A stretch of 64,000 bases of DNA from Halomonas urmiana (GCF_005780185.1 NZ_VBUI01000007.1:62001-126000), one strand, 5' to 3'. Positions 43,685-54,459 are shown, counted from the stretch's first letter. Translations and numbers: made by a program. The notes: generated by a model not told the origin, from the sequence alone.

Positions 43685-45985
43685 ATGTACGTTGGCTTTC
43701 GCGGCCTGCTGGTCTGGCTGCTGCTGTCGGTACTGCTACTGCCGGCGGTCGCGTCGGCCCAGACCCTGCCGCTGTCCGGCCTGACCAACGGCGGCGAGTC
43801 GACCAAGATCCACGACCCCGAGGCCTTCCAGGCCTCGCTCGACGAGGTGATCGCCACCCTGGAGAATGCCGAGCAGCGCCAGGCACTGCTCGAGAACCTG
43901 CGCCAGCTCCAGCAGGCCAACGATGCGGCTACCGACCAGGGCGGCCTGACCCGCCCCCAGGGGCTGCTCGGGGCGCTGGCGGAGACCATCACCGAGCTCG
44001 GCGAGCAGGCCGACTCCGGCCAGTCGCCGGTGGACGAGTGGCGACGCCAGCTGCGCCAGGGCTGGAGCGACCTGGCGGATCTGGTGGTCCAGACCGGCAA
44101 CGCGGAGCTGTTGCGCTTCGTGATCGAGTTCGCCGTGCTGCTGGCGATCTGGGTCGGCCTGCTGGTGATCCTGATCGGCCTCGGGCGACAGCTGGCCCGG
44201 CGCCGTGGCTGGCCGCTGGACCTGCCCCGGGAGCCGCGAGGCGGGTTGCTGATGATCCACTTTCTGCGCCGCATGCTGCCCTGGGCGCTGGCCTTCCTGC
44301 TGGTGCTGGGCATCGGCCAGCTGGTGCCGCCGAGCGCCGGACGCACCGCGACCCTGGTGATCGCCTACGTGGCGCTGTGCGGGCGTACCCTGTCGGTGGT
44401 GGTGGAGACGGTGATCTCGGTATTCACCAGCGGCCACCGCTTCACGGCGGTGCAGATCCTGCAGCACCAGAGCCTGCGCACGCTGTTCGTCATCGGCGCG
44501 CTGATCGCGCTGGGCGACGCCTTCAACTCGTCGCGGCTCTCGGGGATCATCGGCACCGATCTGGCCAGCCTGATGTCGATCCTCTCCAACATGCTGGCGG
44601 CGCTGATCAGCGCGCGCTTCATCGTGCGCTTCAAGCGCCCCATCCAGCACCTGATCCGCAATCGGCCCTACGCCCTGCGCCGCGACCGGGGTAGCATCGG
44701 CGAGGTGATGCGGCTGGTCGGCGGCCTGTGGCACGTGCCCGCCATGCTGCTGGTGGGCGGCTCCCTGCTGGCCATCTTCATCACCGTGGGCGACGTGGGG
44801 ACGGCGCTGGCGCGCTCGATCATCTCGGCCTCGCTGCTGGTGCTGACCCTGGTGGTGACCGGCCTGATCCGTCGCCACGGCCAGCGCCGCTCCAAGCGGC
44901 GCCGCATGAGCGATTATCGCCGGCGCCTGGAGCGCTTCGGCTACGCGCTGTCCCATGTGCTGGCCTGGATCGCCTTCGCCGAACTTTCGCTGCAGGTGTG
45001 GGGTGCCTCGCTGATCGGCATCGGTCAGCAGGGGGTGGCCAGCGTGCGCATCGGCCAGGCCCTGCTGGCCATCGGTTTCACCCTGCTGTTGGCCTGGCTG
45101 ACCTGGATCTTCGCCGACACCGCCATCCAGCGCGCGCTGACCAGCCCCGCCCGTGCCCGCGGGCGGCGCGTCAACCTGGCCCGCGCCCAGACGATCACGC
45201 CGATGATCCGCAACATCATCTTCGCCACCATCGTGATCATCGCCACCATCGTCGGCCTGGCCAATCTCGGCGTGAACGTCACGCCGCTGCTGGCCGGTGC
45301 CGGTGTGATCGGCCTGGCCATCGGTTTCGGCGCCCAGACCCTGGTGCAGGACCTGATCACCGGCATCTTCATCCTCATTGAGGATTCGCTGGCGGTGGAC
45401 GACTTCGTCAAGATCAACGGCCACATGGGCACCGTCGAGGGGCTGACCCTGCGCACCGTGCGCCTGCGCGACCTGGACGGCATCGTGCATATCATCACCT
45501 TCAGCCGCATCGAGTCGATCCACAACATGTCGCGCCAGTTCGGCATCGCCCTGATGCGCATCCGCATCCCCTTCGACATGAAGATCGACGACGCCACCAC
45601 GCTGATCCAGGAGACGGCCCAGCAGTTGCGCCAGGACCCGATGATGCGCCACCACATCTGGTCGCCCCTGGAGATGCAGGGCATCGACAGCTTCCAGGAC
45701 GGCTGCGCCATCCTGCGCATGCGCTTTCGCACCGCGCCGGAGATGCAGTGGGACGTGGCACGCGCCTACAACTTGCTGCTTAAGCAGCGGATGGAGGCCC
45801 AGGCCATCGACCTCGGCGTCCCACGGCTCAGCGTCAGCATGGAGGGCCAGGGCGGCGGCCGCCTGGACGGCACCGGCGAGGGCGCCGAGGGGCGCGACGC
45901 CAGCGGTCGTCGACCCGGCGAGGCGGGGGCCGCCGACCCCGCGGGCGACACCAATGCCCGGGGCGCCGCCCCGGATCCGGGGTAA
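43685..45985 (+). CDS. MscS-family mechanosensitive channel, large
   Basis: 766 residues. A signal-type N-terminus (LLVWLLLSVLLLPAVASAQ) is followed by a periplasmic helical region with heptad-like runs (about 35-130), several transmembrane helices, and a C-terminal MscS core with GAGVIGLAIGFGAQTLVQDLI and the beta domain DDFVKINGHMGTVEGLTLRTV. It is larger than MscS and closer to MscK/YbiO-type channels, which relieve turgor on osmotic downshift. A TTG at 43667 with a better ribosome site (GAGAGGG) may be the true start. A GTG-started membrane gene follows at 6 bp. Confidence 0.9.
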   Translation: MYVGFRGLLVWLLLSVLLLPAVASAQTLPLSGLTNGGESTKIHDPEAFQASLDEVIATLENAEQRQALLENLRQLQQANDAATDQGGLTRPQGLLGALAETITELGEQADSGQSPVDEWRRQLRQGWSDLADLVVQTGNAELLRFVIEFAVLLAIWVGLLVILIGLGRQLARRRGWPLDLPREPRGGLLMIHFLRRMLPWALAFLLVLGIGQLVPPSAGRTATLVIAYVALCGRTLSVVVETVISVFTSGHRFTAVQILQHQSLRTLFVIGALIALGDAFNSSRLSGIIGTDLASLMSILSNMLAALISARFIVRFKRPIQHLIRNRPYALRRDRGSIGEVMRLVGGLWHVPAMLLVGGSLLAIFITVGDVGTALARSIISASLLVLTLVVTGLIRRHGQRRSKRRRMSDYRRRLERFGYALSHVLAWIAFAELSLQVWGASLIGIGQQGVASVRIGQALLAIGFTLLLAWLTWIFADTAIQRALTSPARARGRRVNLARAQTITPMIRNIIFATIVIIATIVGLANLGVNVTPLLAGAGVIGLAIGFGAQTLVQDLITGIFILIEDSLAVDDFVKINGHMGTVEGLTLRTVRLRDLDGIVHIITFSRIESIHNMSRQFGIALMRIRIPFDMKIDDATTLIQETAQQLRQDPMMRHHIWSPLEMQGIDSFQDGCAILRMRFRTAPEMQWDVARAYNLLLKQRMEAQAIDLGVPRLSVSMEGQGGGRLDGTGEGAEGRDASGRRPGEAGAADPAGDTNARGAAPDPG

Positions 45986-45991
45986 GCGCGC

Positions 45992-47476
45992 GTGGCGACC
46001 CATCGGGTCTCGGTGGAACGGCGCGACAGCCTGCACCTGCGGATCTCCCGGGTGCTGCGCGAGGAGAGCTCGCACCGGCTCGACGCCTACCTCTTCGTGC
46101 CGGTCGAGCTCGGCCTCAACGCCCATGTGCTGTCGGAAGAGGCGTTCTACCACGGCGCGATCCACGTCAAGCGTACCTACTACAGCGACCGTCACCGGCT
46201 GCCGCTGGTGATGAGCCGCCTCGCCGGCAAGCGCCTCGATGCCGACCAGTACCGCCTGGGGCTGAGCCTCTACGCCTACCAGTACGTGGTGGCGCTGGAG
46301 CGCTCGACCCAGACGCTGCTGGAGCTGTCGCGTCGTGCCCAAAGGGCGGAGAAACGAGGTGACGACAAGGCCGCGAAGGGGCCGGCGCCCGCCCGGAGTA
46401 GCACGGCACAGGACGACGAGGAGGTCGAACAGCTGCGCACCCAACTCGAGGAGACCGCCGACCTGGCTCGGGGTATCCTCAGGCGGCTGCGCCGTCAGGA
46501 ACCCGGCGACGAGAGCCTGCACCGCTACTACGCCAACATCGACAACTACCTCTCCTGGTTCACCGAGCAGAACCTGCTGGCGCTGATCGCCCACCTGCCG
46601 CGGGGCAACGACTATCGCGCGATCCGCGAGCGCCTGCTGACAATCTGCCGCGATGAGATCGAGCATCGCCGGGCCCGGGAGTACAACTCCGAGCGGGTGA
46701 CCCGGGACCCCACCCGGATGTCCAACAAGATGCGCCTGCTGAGGCGGCTGATCGAGCATCCCGTGACCCTCAAGCAGCGCAGCCAGGAGCTGGGCGGTGG
46801 CGAGCAGAAGGCGGTGAAGGCCTTCGCCACGGCGGTGGTGATGAGCTTCGTCTCCCTGGGCCTGCTGCAGGCCCGCGAGTCCCTGGGCGACATCACCGCG
46901 CTGTTCGTACTGACCCTGGCGGTGATCTATGCGCTGCGCGAAGTGTTCAAGGATGACCTGCGTATCACCCTGTGGCGCTGGCTGCGCCGGGGCCGTCCCA
47001 AGTGGCGGCGCCAGTACCTGGATCCCACCAGCAATATCGTCCTGGGTCGCCAGCTCGAGTGGTTTGACTACCAGCGCTATTTGCGACTCGACGAGGAGAT
47101 CCGCCGGGTGCGCAAGCGCAACATGGCCCAGCGCGAGGAAGTGGTGCTGCACTACCGCTCGAGTTCACGGATGTCGCCGACCCGCTTCCTCAGCGGCTAT
47201 GACCGCACCCGCGAGGTCCTGACCCTGGACCTCGCGCCCCTGGCGCGCCTGATGGACAAGGGCAGCCACCACGTCTATCGGCTCGAGGAGAAGGGGCAGG
47301 TGGTGCGCGAGCCGGTGGAGAAGCGCCACCTGATCAACCTGGTGATCCGCGAGGTGGAGGGCAACGGCACGCCGCTGCTGCAGCGCTGGAAGATCGTCAT
47401 GAGCCGCTCGAAGATCGTCGACGTCGAGCTGGTGCACGAGGAGGGGCCGGGGCAAAAGACCAAGCCAGGCGGCTGA
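45992..47476 (+). CDS. Unrecognised membrane protein downstream of the channel gene
   Basis: 494 residues starting with GTG, 6 bp after the MscS-type gene and surely co-transcribed. There is no family I recognise. An N-terminal soluble part (HRVSVERRDSLHLRISRVLRE, with an Ala/Lys linker near 115-140), a helical middle, two adjacent transmembrane helices (about 270-315, AVVMSFVSLGLL and ALFVLTLAVIYAL), then a basic cytoplasmic-looking C-terminal region (RFLSGYDRTREVLTLDLAPLA). It could gate or anchor the channel, but this is speculation from position. Confidence 0.75.
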   Translation: MATHRVSVERRDSLHLRISRVLREESSHRLDAYLFVPVELGLNAHVLSEEAFYHGAIHVKRTYYSDRHRLPLVMSRLAGKRLDADQYRLGLSLYAYQYVVALERSTQTLLELSRRAQRAEKRGDDKAAKGPAPARSSTAQDDEEVEQLRTQLEETADLARGILRRLRRQEPGDESLHRYYANIDNYLSWFTEQNLLALIAHLPRGNDYRAIRERLLTICRDEIEHRRAREYNSERVTRDPTRMSNKMRLLRRLIEHPVTLKQRSQELGGGEQKAVKAFATAVVMSFVSLGLLQARESLGDITALFVLTLAVIYALREVFKDDLRITLWRWLRRGRPKWRRQYLDPTSNIVLGRQLEWFDYQRYLRLDEEIRRVRKRNMAQREEVVLHYRSSSRMSPTRFLSGYDRTREVLTLDLAPLARLMDKGSHHVYRLEEKGQVVREPVEKRHLINLVIREVEGNGTPLLQRWKIVMSRSKIVDVELVHEEGPGQKTKPGG

Positions 47477-47596
47477 GCCGCTGCGTATTGAGGCCAGATC
47501 CATCCCTCCATCAGCTCTCCTCATGCATTAATCGGGTGGGGTGGGGGCTTCGATGGGCCCTCTACCTTGATCGCTGACTGGGCTGAAAAGGTCGTG

Positions 47597-48337
47597 CTAC
47601 AACGCCTCCTCCAGGAGCATGGCGAGTCGCTTGTGGTGCAGGGCATCGGCGGCCGCGTCGTAGGAAGGGGCGTCCTTGGCGGTGAAGCCGTGGGCCGCGC
47701 CCTTGTAGAGTTCCGTGGTGAAGTGCACGCCGGCGTGGGCCAGTGCCTCGTCCATGCGGGCGATCTGCTCGGGTGGCAGCAGCGCATCCTGGTCGGCATG
47801 GCCGAAATAGACCCGCGCCTCGATGGTATCGACCCCATGTACGGGACTGTCGGGGTCGTCCGCCTCTGCCAGGCGAGCCGAGTGAAAGCCGGCCACGGCG
47901 GCTACGTGGCGAGGGTGCTGTGCCGCCATGCGCAGTGCAAAGGCGCCGGTCATGCAGTAGCCGACCACGCCCACCTTGCCGTGCGCGAACTCGGCTTCAT
48001 TATCGAGGTAGCTCAGCAGGGCGGCGAAGTCTCGGGTCTGGGCCTCGGGTGTCAGGCGGGCGGCATACTCGAGCAGGGTCGGCCGCACATCCGGGTCGCG
48101 AAAGGACTTTCCTTTCGGTACCACGGTACCCGCTGCGTCGCGGTAGTAGAGGTTGGGCATCAGCACGGCGTAGCCGTTGTCCGCGATCCGCTGGGCCTTC
48201 TCGTGATAGCAGGGGCGCAGGCTACCGATATCAGTGAACAGCACCACCGCCGGCAGCGGGCCGGCGGCATTATCGGGCGTGACGATATAGGCGTCGATGC
48301 TGCCGTCGGCGGCGGGTATGTCGATGGCACGAGACAT
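47597..48337 (-). CDS. Dienelactone-hydrolase-family protein
   Basis: 246 residues of an alpha/beta hydrolase. The nucleophile is Cys128 in GYCMTG, the DLH hallmark, with Asp in GHADQDALLP and His in GAAHGF completing the triad. Typical members hydrolyse dienelactone in chlorocatechol breakdown, but many chromosomal copies have unknown substrates, and no aromatic-degradation genes are nearby. It lies 51 bp downstream of cdd on the same strand, at the end of the deo operon, but without clear coupling. Confidence 0.88.
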   Translation of the reverse strand: MSRAIDIPAADGSIDAYIVTPDNAAGPLPAVVLFTDIGSLRPCYHEKAQRIADNGYAVLMPNLYYRDAAGTVVPKGKSFRDPDVRPTLLEYAARLTPEAQTRDFAALLSYLDNEAEFAHGKVGVVGYCMTGAFALRMAAQHPRHVAAVAGFHSARLAEADDPDSPVHGVDTIEARVYFGHADQDALLPPEQIARMDEALAHAGVHFTTELYKGAAHGFTAKDAPSYDAAADALHHKRLAMLLEEAL

Positions 48338-48388
48338 GAGCAGGCTCCGACGTTTCCAGAGTGAGTGACGAAAGCATAGTGGCTGTCA

Positions 48389-48826
48389 CTAGTCGTGCAG
48401 GGTCTCTGGGCTCAGGTTCTCGGGCCCGAAGGAGTCTGGCAGCAGCGCCTCCATGTCGTAGTCGCGCAGCAGCGTGCCGCGGGCGTCGACCACCCGGATG
48501 CGCGTCGCGGGGGTGGCGAACTCGCGGATGCGCTGGCGGCAGTCGCCGCAGGGCGTGCAGAGATGCTCTCCCGGGCCGATCACGTAGACCTCGCGCAGCT
48601 CGCGCTCGCCGGCGCTGACCAGGGCGGCGATGGCCGAGGCCTCGGCGCAGAGCCCCTTGTAGTGGGCGACCTCGACGTTGGCGCCGGCGTAGCGCCTGCC
48701 GCTCTCGCCGATCACCAGCGCGCCCACCGGATGGTGCGAGTAGGGCGCATAGGCGCGCTCGCGCACGTCGATCAGCGCCGCGACGATTTCCTGTGGAATG
48801 GCGTCAGGCGTCATGGGCTCGCTCAT
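48389..48826 (-). CDS. cdd: Cytidine deaminase
   Basis: 145 residues. The zinc-site motifs CAEASAI (His replaced by Cys, as in the tetrameric class) and PCGDCRQRI are present. It converts cytidine and deoxycytidine to uridine and deoxyuridine. Last gene of the deo operon; its ATG overlaps the deoD stop (48823-48826). Feeding deaminated nucleosides to the phosphorylases upstream fits the operon logic. Confidence 0.95.
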   Translation of the reverse strand: MSEPMTPDAIPQEIVAALIDVRERAYAPYSHHPVGALVIGESGRRYAGANVEVAHYKGLCAEASAIAALVSAGERELREVYVIGPGEHLCTPCGDCRQRIREFATPATRIRVVDARGTLLRDYDMEALLPDSFGPENLSPETLHD

Positions 48827-49557
48827 GCCTCGTCCTCCCGGAGCGCGTCGTCGCGCAGCACGCTCTCCAGGGCGATCTCCATCATCTCGTCGAAGGTGCT
48901 CTGACGCTCGGCGCTGGAGAGCGAATCGCCCTTGAGGATGTGGTCGGAGACCGTGCAGATGGTGGCGGCCCGGGCGCCGAACTCGGCGGCCACGCCATAC
49001 AGGCCGGCGGCCTCCATCTCCACGCCGACGATGCCGTAGCGCTTGAGCAGCGCGGCGGTCTCGGGGCGCGGGTCGTAGAAGAGATCCGCCGAGAAGAGGT
49101 TGCCCACCTTCACCGCGACGCCCAGCGCCGCGGCCGCATCCGCCGCATGGCGGGTCAGATCGAAGTCGGCGATGGCGGCGAAGTCCATGCCGGCGAAACG
49201 CGTGCGATTGACCCCGGAATCGGTACAGGCGCCGAGGCCGATCACCACGTCGCGCACCGCCACGTCGTCGCGCACCGCCCCGCAGGAGCCGACCCGGATC
49301 AGCCGTGTCACATCGTACTCAGTGATCAGCTCCTTGGCGTAGATCGAGACCGACGGGATGCCCATGCCGTGGCCCATCACCGAGATCGGCCGGCCCTTGT
49401 AGGTGCCGGTGTAGCCGGACATGCTGCGCACCGTGTTCACCTCGCGCGCCTGTTCGAGGAAGGTCTCGGCGATGTAGCGGGCGCGCAGCGGATCGCCGGG
49501 CATCAGCACGGTATCGGCGAAGTCGCCGCGTTCGGCGTTGATATGGGGCGTGGCCAT
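48823..49557 (-). CDS. deoD: Purine-nucleoside phosphorylase
   Basis: 244 residues, matching E. coli-type hexameric Deo[25 protein letters not shown], the phosphate-site [12 protein letters not shown], and the nucleoside-site [14 protein letters not shown]. It splits purine (deoxy)nucleosides to base and (deoxy)ribose-1-phosphate. The ATG at 49557 overlaps the deoB stop by one base (TGATG); AGGAG is upstream. Confidence 0.96.
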   Translation of the reverse strand: MATPHINAERGDFADTVLMPGDPLRARYIAETFLEQAREVNTVRSMSGYTGTYKGRPISVMGHGMGIPSVSIYAKELITEYDVTRLIRVGSCGAVRDDVAVRDVVIGLGACTDSGVNRTRFAGMDFAAIADFDLTRHAADAAAALGVAVKVGNLFSADLFYDPRPETAALLKRYGIVGVEMEAAGLYGVAAEFGARAATICTVSDHILKGDSLSSAERQSTFDEMMEIALESVLRDDALREDEA

Positions 49558-50825
49558 CACCAGGCTCCTGTGTCAGCGGGTGAGAGGAAGCGCTCGCCAT
49601 CGTCCATGGGCGGCAGGCCCAGGTACACCGCCAGGCTCTGGCCGATATCGGCGAAGCTCGCTCGGGCGCCCAGCGAGCCGGGGGCGAGCCCGGCGCCGAG
49701 CGCCAGCACCGGGATGTGCTCGCGGGTGTGGTCGGTGCCGGTCCAGGTGGGATCGCAGCCGTGGTCGGCGGTGAGGATCAGCAGGTCGTCGTCGCGCAGC
49801 CTCTCGAGCATCTCGGGCAGCCGGGCGTCGAAGGCCTCCAGCGCGGCGGCGTAGCCCGCCACGTCGCGGCGGTGGCCGTAGAGCATGTCGAAGTCGACGA
49901 AGTTAGTCATGATCAGCGAGCGCTCGCCGGCCTCATCGAGGGCGGCGAGCGTGGCGTCCATCAGGGCATCATGGCCGCTCGCCTTGCGCGTTTGCGTGAT
50001 CCCGCAGTGGGCATAGATGTCGGCGATCTTGCCGATGGCGATCACCGTGCCGCCGGCCTCAAAAAGCCGCTGCAGCACCGTGGGGGCGGGCGGCTCGACG
50101 CTGTAGTCGCGGCGGTTGGCGGTGCGGGCGAAGGTCGTCGCGTCCTTGCCCGTGAAAGGCCGCGCGATCACCCGCCCGATGTTGTAGGGCTCGAGCAGTC
50201 GTCTTGCGATCTCGCAGAGCTCATAGAGCCGCTCGAGGCCGAAGGCCTCCTCGTGGGCAGCGATCTGGAACACCGAGTCCGCCGAGGTATAGACGATGGG
50301 CTTGCCACTTTCGACATGCGCCTCGCCGAGCCGGGCGATGATCTCGGTGCCCGAGGCGTGACAGTCGCCGAGCACGCCGGGCAGCCCGGCCTCCTCGACC
50401 AGCGCCTCGAGCAGCTCGGCAGGGAAGCTCTGCTCGCGAGCCGGGAAATAGCCCCAGTCGAAGCGCACCGGCACGCCGGCGATCTCCCAGTGGCCGGAGG
50501 GAGTGTCCTTGCCCGAGGAGAGCTCCCGGGCGTGACCGTAGGCGCCGATCACCTCGTCCGGCACCTCGACGCCCTCGGCCCAATGGCCGGTACTCTCGCG
50601 GTGGGCGTGGAAGAGCCCGAGCCGGGCTAGGTTGGGCAGCGCGAGCGGGCCCCGGCGCCCCGGGCCGGTATCGGGGCCCGCTGGACGGTCATTATCCGCC
50701 GCACCCTGGGCGCAGGCGGCGGCGATATGGCCCAGGGTGTCGGCGCCGGCATCGCCGAAGCGCTCGGCATCGGGCGTGGCGCCGATGCCGAAGGAGTCGA
50801 GGACCAGCACGACGGCGCGGCTCAT
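49557..50825 (-). CDS. deoB: Phosphopentomutase
   Basis: 422 residues. The metal-binding alkaline-phosphatase-fold motifs are seen: [15 protein letters not shown] at the start, [11 protein letters not shown] with the phosphorylated Thr, and [21 protein letters not shown]. It interconverts (deoxy)ribose-1-phosphate and -5-phosphate, feeding DeoC. It overlaps deoA at its start and deoD at its end, as expected for tight operon coupling. Confidence 0.96.
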   Translation of the reverse strand: MSRAVVLVLDSFGIGATPDAERFGDAGADTLGHIAAACAQGAADNDRPAGPDTGPGRRGPLALPNLARLGLFHAHRESTGHWAEGVEVPDEVIGAYGHARELSSGKDTPSGHWEIAGVPVRFDWGYFPAREQSFPAELLEALVEEAGLPGVLGDCHASGTEIIARLGEAHVESGKPIVYTSADSVFQIAAHEEAFGLERLYELCEIARRLLEPYNIGRVIARPFTGKDATTFARTANRRDYSVEPPAPTVLQRLFEAGGTVIAIGKIADIYAHCGITQTRKASGHDALMDATLAALDEAGERSLIMTNFVDFDMLYGHRRDVAGYAAALEAFDARLPEMLERLRDDDLLILTADHGCDPTWTGTDHTREHIPVLALGAGLAPGSLGARASFADIGQSLAVYLGLPPMDDGERFLSPADTGAW

Positions 50826-52162
50826 GGTACCTCCCGACGAATCACGTCGTGGGTCAGTGGGGGCAGGGAAACGTGTTCGTCGCCGACGCGCATGGCGTCG
50901 CGCAGCCGTCTCCCGGCCATGTCAGCATCGTCCACGCTGGCGGCATGGACCAGCGCCAGGGGGCGGTCGCCGTCGACGACCTCGCCGAGCGAGGCGATGC
51001 GCGACAGCCCAACGGCGGAATCGATGGCCGCGCCCGGCGTGCGTCGCCCGCCGCCCAGGGCCACCACGGTAAGGCCCAGCGCGCGGGTGTCGATGGCCTG
51101 CACACCCCCGGGGCGCTCGGCGTAGACGGCGCGCACCACCGGGGCCTCCGGCAGGTGGGCGGCGGGGCGCTCCAGCAGGTCGTGCGGGCCGCCGAGGCCC
51201 GCCACCATGCGCGCGAAGCGCTCGGCGGCCGCCCCGGAGGCGAGCGTCGCATCGAGCTTCACCAGCGCGGCCTCGCGTGAGTCGACCAGGCGGCCGGCCA
51301 CCAGCAGCTCGGCGGCCAGGCTGCGCGTCACCTCCAGCAGCCGGCCGTGGCGCTTCTCGCCGCTCAGCAGGCGGATCGCCTCGTGCACCTCCAGGGCATT
51401 GCCGGCCCGCGGCGCCAGGGGCTGGTTCATGTCGGTGATCAGCGCCGTGGTGCGGGTGCCGGCGCGGCTCGCCACCTCGGCGATAGTCGTGGCGAGCTCC
51501 CGGGCGGCGTCGAGGGTGGGCATGAAGGCGCCGCTGCCCACCTTGACGTCCATCACCAGACCCTCGAGGCCGCAGGCGAGCTTCTTGCCGAGGATGGAGC
51601 TCACGATCAGCGGCAGCGATTCCACTGTGGCGGTGACGTCGCGCACCGCATAGAGGCGGCGGTCGGCCGGGGCGAGGTCGGCGGTCTGGCCGATGATCGC
51701 CACGCCGACCTCACGCACCAGGCGCCGGAAGGTGGCGGTGTCGGGGCTCACCGAGTAGCCGGGGATCGCCTCGAGCTTGTCCAGGGTGCCGCCGGTGTGG
51801 CCCAGGCCCCGCCCGGAGACCATCGGTACGTGGCCGCCGCAGGCGGCGATCCAGGGCCCCAGCACCAGCGAGACCAGGTCGCCCACGCCGCCGGTGGAGT
51901 GCTTGTCGAGCACCGGTCCCGGGAGGTCGAGGCCGGACCAGTCGAGCACCTCGCCGGAGTCACGGATCGCCTCGGTCAGCGCCACCGTCTCGTCGGCGTT
52001 CATGCCTTGGAGAAACACCGCCATGGCGAGTGCCCCCACCTGGGCATCGGAGAGCCGGCCGTCACTGATGCCGGCGACCAGTTCACTGATCGCCGCGCGA
52101 TCGAGCGCGTGGCCATCGCGCTTGGCCCGGATCAGCTCCTGGGGCAGGGCGGCCTTGGTCAT
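50822..52162 (-). CDS. deoA: Thymidine phosphorylase
   Basis: 446 residues. Signature segments [19 protein letters not shown] and [20 protein letters not shown], plus [13 protein letters not shown], define DeoA. It cleaves thymidine and deoxyuridine to base and deoxyribose-1-phosphate. The start overlaps the deoC stop by one base. Confidence 0.96.
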   Translation of the reverse strand: MTKAALPQELIRAKRDGHALDRAAISELVAGISDGRLSDAQVGALAMAVFLQGMNADETVALTEAIRDSGEVLDWSGLDLPGPVLDKHSTGGVGDLVSLVLGPWIAACGGHVPMVSGRGLGHTGGTLDKLEAIPGYSVSPDTATFRRLVREVGVAIIGQTADLAPADRRLYAVRDVTATVESLPLIVSSILGKKLACGLEGLVMDVKVGSGAFMPTLDAARELATTIAEVASRAGTRTTALITDMNQPLAPRAGNALEVHEAIRLLSGEKRHGRLLEVTRSLAAELLVAGRLVDSREAALVKLDATLASGAAAERFARMVAGLGGPHDLLERPAAHLPEAPVVRAVYAERPGGVQAIDTRALGLTVVALGGGRRTPGAAIDSAVGLSRIASLGEVVDGDRPLALVHAASVDDADMAGRRLRDAMRVGDEHVSLPPLTHDVIRREVP

Positions 52163-52929
52163 CAGGCGCCTCCGATCTGCCCGGCATCGTCGGCGAGGGT
52201 CACCAGCAGGTCGTCGAGCAGCGCCGAGGCGCCGAAGCGGAAGTGCGCCGGGGTGATCCAGGCCGCGCCCATCAGGCGCGCGGCGAGCTGCAGGTAGGCT
52301 TGGGCATCCTCGACGGTGCGCACGCCGCCGGCCGCCTTGAAGCCGGCGTCGATGCCGCTGTCGCGGATCGCGGTCAGCATGATCTCTGCGGCCTCGAGGG
52401 TGGCGTTGATCGCCACCTTGCCGGTGGAGGTCTTGAGGAAGTCGGCCCCGCCCTCCAGCGCCAATTCGCTGGCGCGGCGGATCAGCGCCGGGTCCTTGAG
52501 CTCGCCGGTCTCGAGGATCACCTTGAGCGCGGCGTCGCCGGCGGCCTGCTTGCAGAAGGCGACCAGCTCGCGGCCGGTCTCCTCGTCGCCGGCCAGCAGG
52601 GCGCGCCAGGGGAAGACCACGTCCACCTCATCGGCGCCGGATGCCGCGGCGCTGCGGGTCGCCCGGGCGGCGGCCATGATGTCGTCGCCGCCGTGGGGGA
52701 AGTTGGTGACCGTGGCCACCTTGACGATGCCCTCGAGGCCGTGGGCCTTCAGCGCACGGCGCGCGGTGACCACGAAGTCTGGATAAACGCAGATCGCCGC
52801 CGGGGTGCCGGCGGGGGTCTTGGCGCGCTGGCAGAGGGCCTCGATGGTGGCGTCGGTGTCGTCGTCGTTGAGGCTGGTGAGGTCCATCAGCGCCAGGGTC
52901 TGGCGTGCGGCCTGTTGCAGTTCGGTCAT
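52162..52929 (-). CDS. deoC: Deoxyribose-phosphate aldolase
   Basis: 255 residues, E. coli-type class I aldolase. The Schiff-base lysine lies in [15 protein letters not shown], the second lysine in [14 protein letters not shown], and DEVDVVFPW is also conserved. It splits deoxyribose-5-phosphate to acetaldehyde and glyceraldehyde-3-phosphate. It follows nupC by 79 bp; that gap holds GC-rich inverted sequence but no clear terminator. Confidence 0.96.
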   Translation of the reverse strand: MTELQQAARQTLALMDLTSLNDDDTDATIEALCQRAKTPAGTPAAICVYPDFVVTARRALKAHGLEGIVKVATVTNFPHGGDDIMAAARATRSAAASGADEVDVVFPWRALLAGDEETGRELVAFCKQAAGDAALKVILETGELKDPALIRRASELALEGGADFLKTSTGKVAINATLEAAEIMLTAIRDSGIDAGFKAAGGVRTVEDAQAYLQLAARLMGAAWITPAHFRFGASALLDDLLVTLADDAGQIGGA

Positions 52930-53008
52930 GGGGGCTCCGGTACGGCGTGAAAGTGGGGGCGTTAGAGTGCCGTCGCCGCCCCGCCGCAGAGGGCCGACGA
53001 CGGCGCGG

Positions 53009-54280
53009 TCATGCGGCGGCCAGGGCCAGGAAGAAGCCGGCCAAAGACGCCGACATCAGGTTCGAGAGGGTGCCGGCCAGCACCGCCTTGAGGCCGAAGC
53101 GGGCGATCTCGTGGCGGCGGCTCGGGGCGATGCTGCCCAGTCCCCCGAGCAGGATAGCGATCGAGGAGAGATTGGCGAAGCCACACAGGGCGAAGGAGAG
53201 CACCGCCATGGTGTGGGGTGTCATCAGCTGCCCGGTGGCGGCCACCACCTGTTCGCCGTCGAGGTAGGGGGCAAGATTGATATAGGCCACGAACTCGTTG
53301 ACCACCAGCTTCTGGCCGATGAACGAGCCGGCGAGCGTCGCCTCCTCCCAGGGCACGCCGAGCAGGAAAGCCAGCGGCGAGAAGAGCCAGCCGAGGATCA
53401 GCTCCAGGCTCAGCGACTCCAGGCCGAACCAGCCGCCGATGCCGCCGAGCATGCCGTTGATCAGGGCGATCAGGCCGATGAAGGCGAGTAGCATGGCGCC
53501 GACGTTGGCGGCCAGCATCAGGCCCGAGCTGGCGCCGGCCGCGGCGGCGTCCAGCACGTTGGTGGGATGGTGCTCCTCGGCGTCGAGGCGTTCCTCGGCC
53601 TCGTCCATGTCGTCATTGGGCGTTGCGGTCTCCGGCATCAGCAGCTTGGCGAACAGCAGCCCGCCGGGTGCGGCCATGAAGGAGGCCGCGACCAGGTACT
53701 CCATGGGGATGCCGAGCGCGGCGTAGCCGGCCAACACCGAGCCCGCCACCGAGGCGAGCCCGCCGCACATCACCGCGAACAGCTGCGACGGGGTCATGCG
53801 GGCGATGAAGGGCCGCACCACCAGCGGCGCCTCGGTCTGGCCGACGAAGATGTTGGCGGTGGCGGAGAGCGACTCGGTGCGCGAGGTGCCCAGCGCCTTC
53901 TGCAGGGCGCCGCCGAGCAGGCGGATCACCCACTGCATGATGCCCAGGTAGTAGAGCACGGCGGTCAGCGAGGAGAAGAAGATGATCACCGGCAGCACCT
54001 TGATGGCGAAGACGAAGCCGGTGGCCTCGACGTCGGCCAGGCCGCCGAACACGAAGTCGATGCCGTCGTTGGCGTAGAGCACCACCTGGCTGACGGCGTC
54101 GGAGACGGTGGCGAGCACCGCCTGGCCGACCGGCACGTAGAGCACGAAGGCGCCGATGCCGGCCTGGATGGCGAAGGCGCCCAGCACGGTGCGCAGGCGA
54201 ATCGCGCGGCGGTCGGAGGAGAACAGCAGGGCGATGGCAACCAGGGTCACCATGCCGACCACGCTCATGAAGAGGGTCAT
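53009..54280 (-). CDS. nupC: Concentrative nucleoside transporter NupC
   Basis: 423 residues of a CNT-family transporter with about ten helices. Conserved CNT segments are [40 protein letters not shown] and [16 protein letters not shown]. It imports nucleosides with a cation. First gene of the nupC-deoC-deoA-deoB-deoD-cdd unit; the promoter region shared with deoR carries CRP- and DeoR-like sites. Confidence 0.94.
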   Translation of the reverse strand: MTLFMSVVGMVTLVAIALLFSSDRRAIRLRTVLGAFAIQAGIGAFVLYVPVGQAVLATVSDAVSQVVLYANDGIDFVFGGLADVEATGFVFAIKVLPVIIFFSSLTAVLYYLGIMQWVIRLLGGALQKALGTSRTESLSATANIFVGQTEAPLVVRPFIARMTPSQLFAVMCGGLASVAGSVLAGYAALGIPMEYLVAASFMAAPGGLLFAKLLMPETATPNDDMDEAEERLDAEEHHPTNVLDAAAAGASSGLMLAANVGAMLLAFIGLIALINGMLGGIGGWFGLESLSLELILGWLFSPLAFLLGVPWEEATLAGSFIGQKLVVNEFVAYINLAPYLDGEQVVAATGQLMTPHTMAVLSFALCGFANLSSIAILLGGLGSIAPSRRHEIARFGLKAVLAGTLSNLMSASLAGFFLALAAA

Positions 54281-54347
54281 GGGGCACCTATCCGATGGGG
54301 CGGCCTGGAGGGGCAGGCATGCGGGTGAATGTGACGCGTGAGTGTGA

Positions 54348-54363
54348 GGTGAAAACTATCACA
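54348..54363. promoter_or_regulatory. CRP/Vfr-like site in the nupC-deoR region
   Basis: GGTGA-N6-TCACA (54348-54363) differs from the CRP consensus TGTGA-N6-TCACA at one of ten specific positions. It lies 68 bp upstream of nupC, where activation by CRP-cAMP of nucleoside catabolism would be expected. Inferred from the match. Confidence 0.5.
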
Positions 54364-54368
54364 TTCAG

Positions 54369-54384
54369 TGTTATTTTTTTAACA
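54369..54384. promoter_or_regulatory. DeoR-like operator in the nupC-deoR region
   Basis: TGTTA-N6-TAACA, the same arms and spacing as the E. coli DeoR operator TGTTAGAATTCTAACA, with a T-run in the centre. It sits 5 bp from the CRP-like site and between nupC and deoR, suggesting joint repression of both. Confidence 0.6.
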
Positions 54385-54459
54385 TCTTTCAGTCATCGTG
54401 GGTCGTTTTCCGGGACTGAAAACGGCGCTGGAAACGGGGCATCAGGAGAGCCGCAGTAG

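Noticed and set aside
43736..47152. A very long open frame (1138 codons) on the minus strand
   Set aside because: It is antisense to the MscS-type channel and the gene after it, both of which have clear coding character. Its translation is His/Gln/Ala-biased with no domain, as expected from the opposite strand of GC-rich coding DNA.
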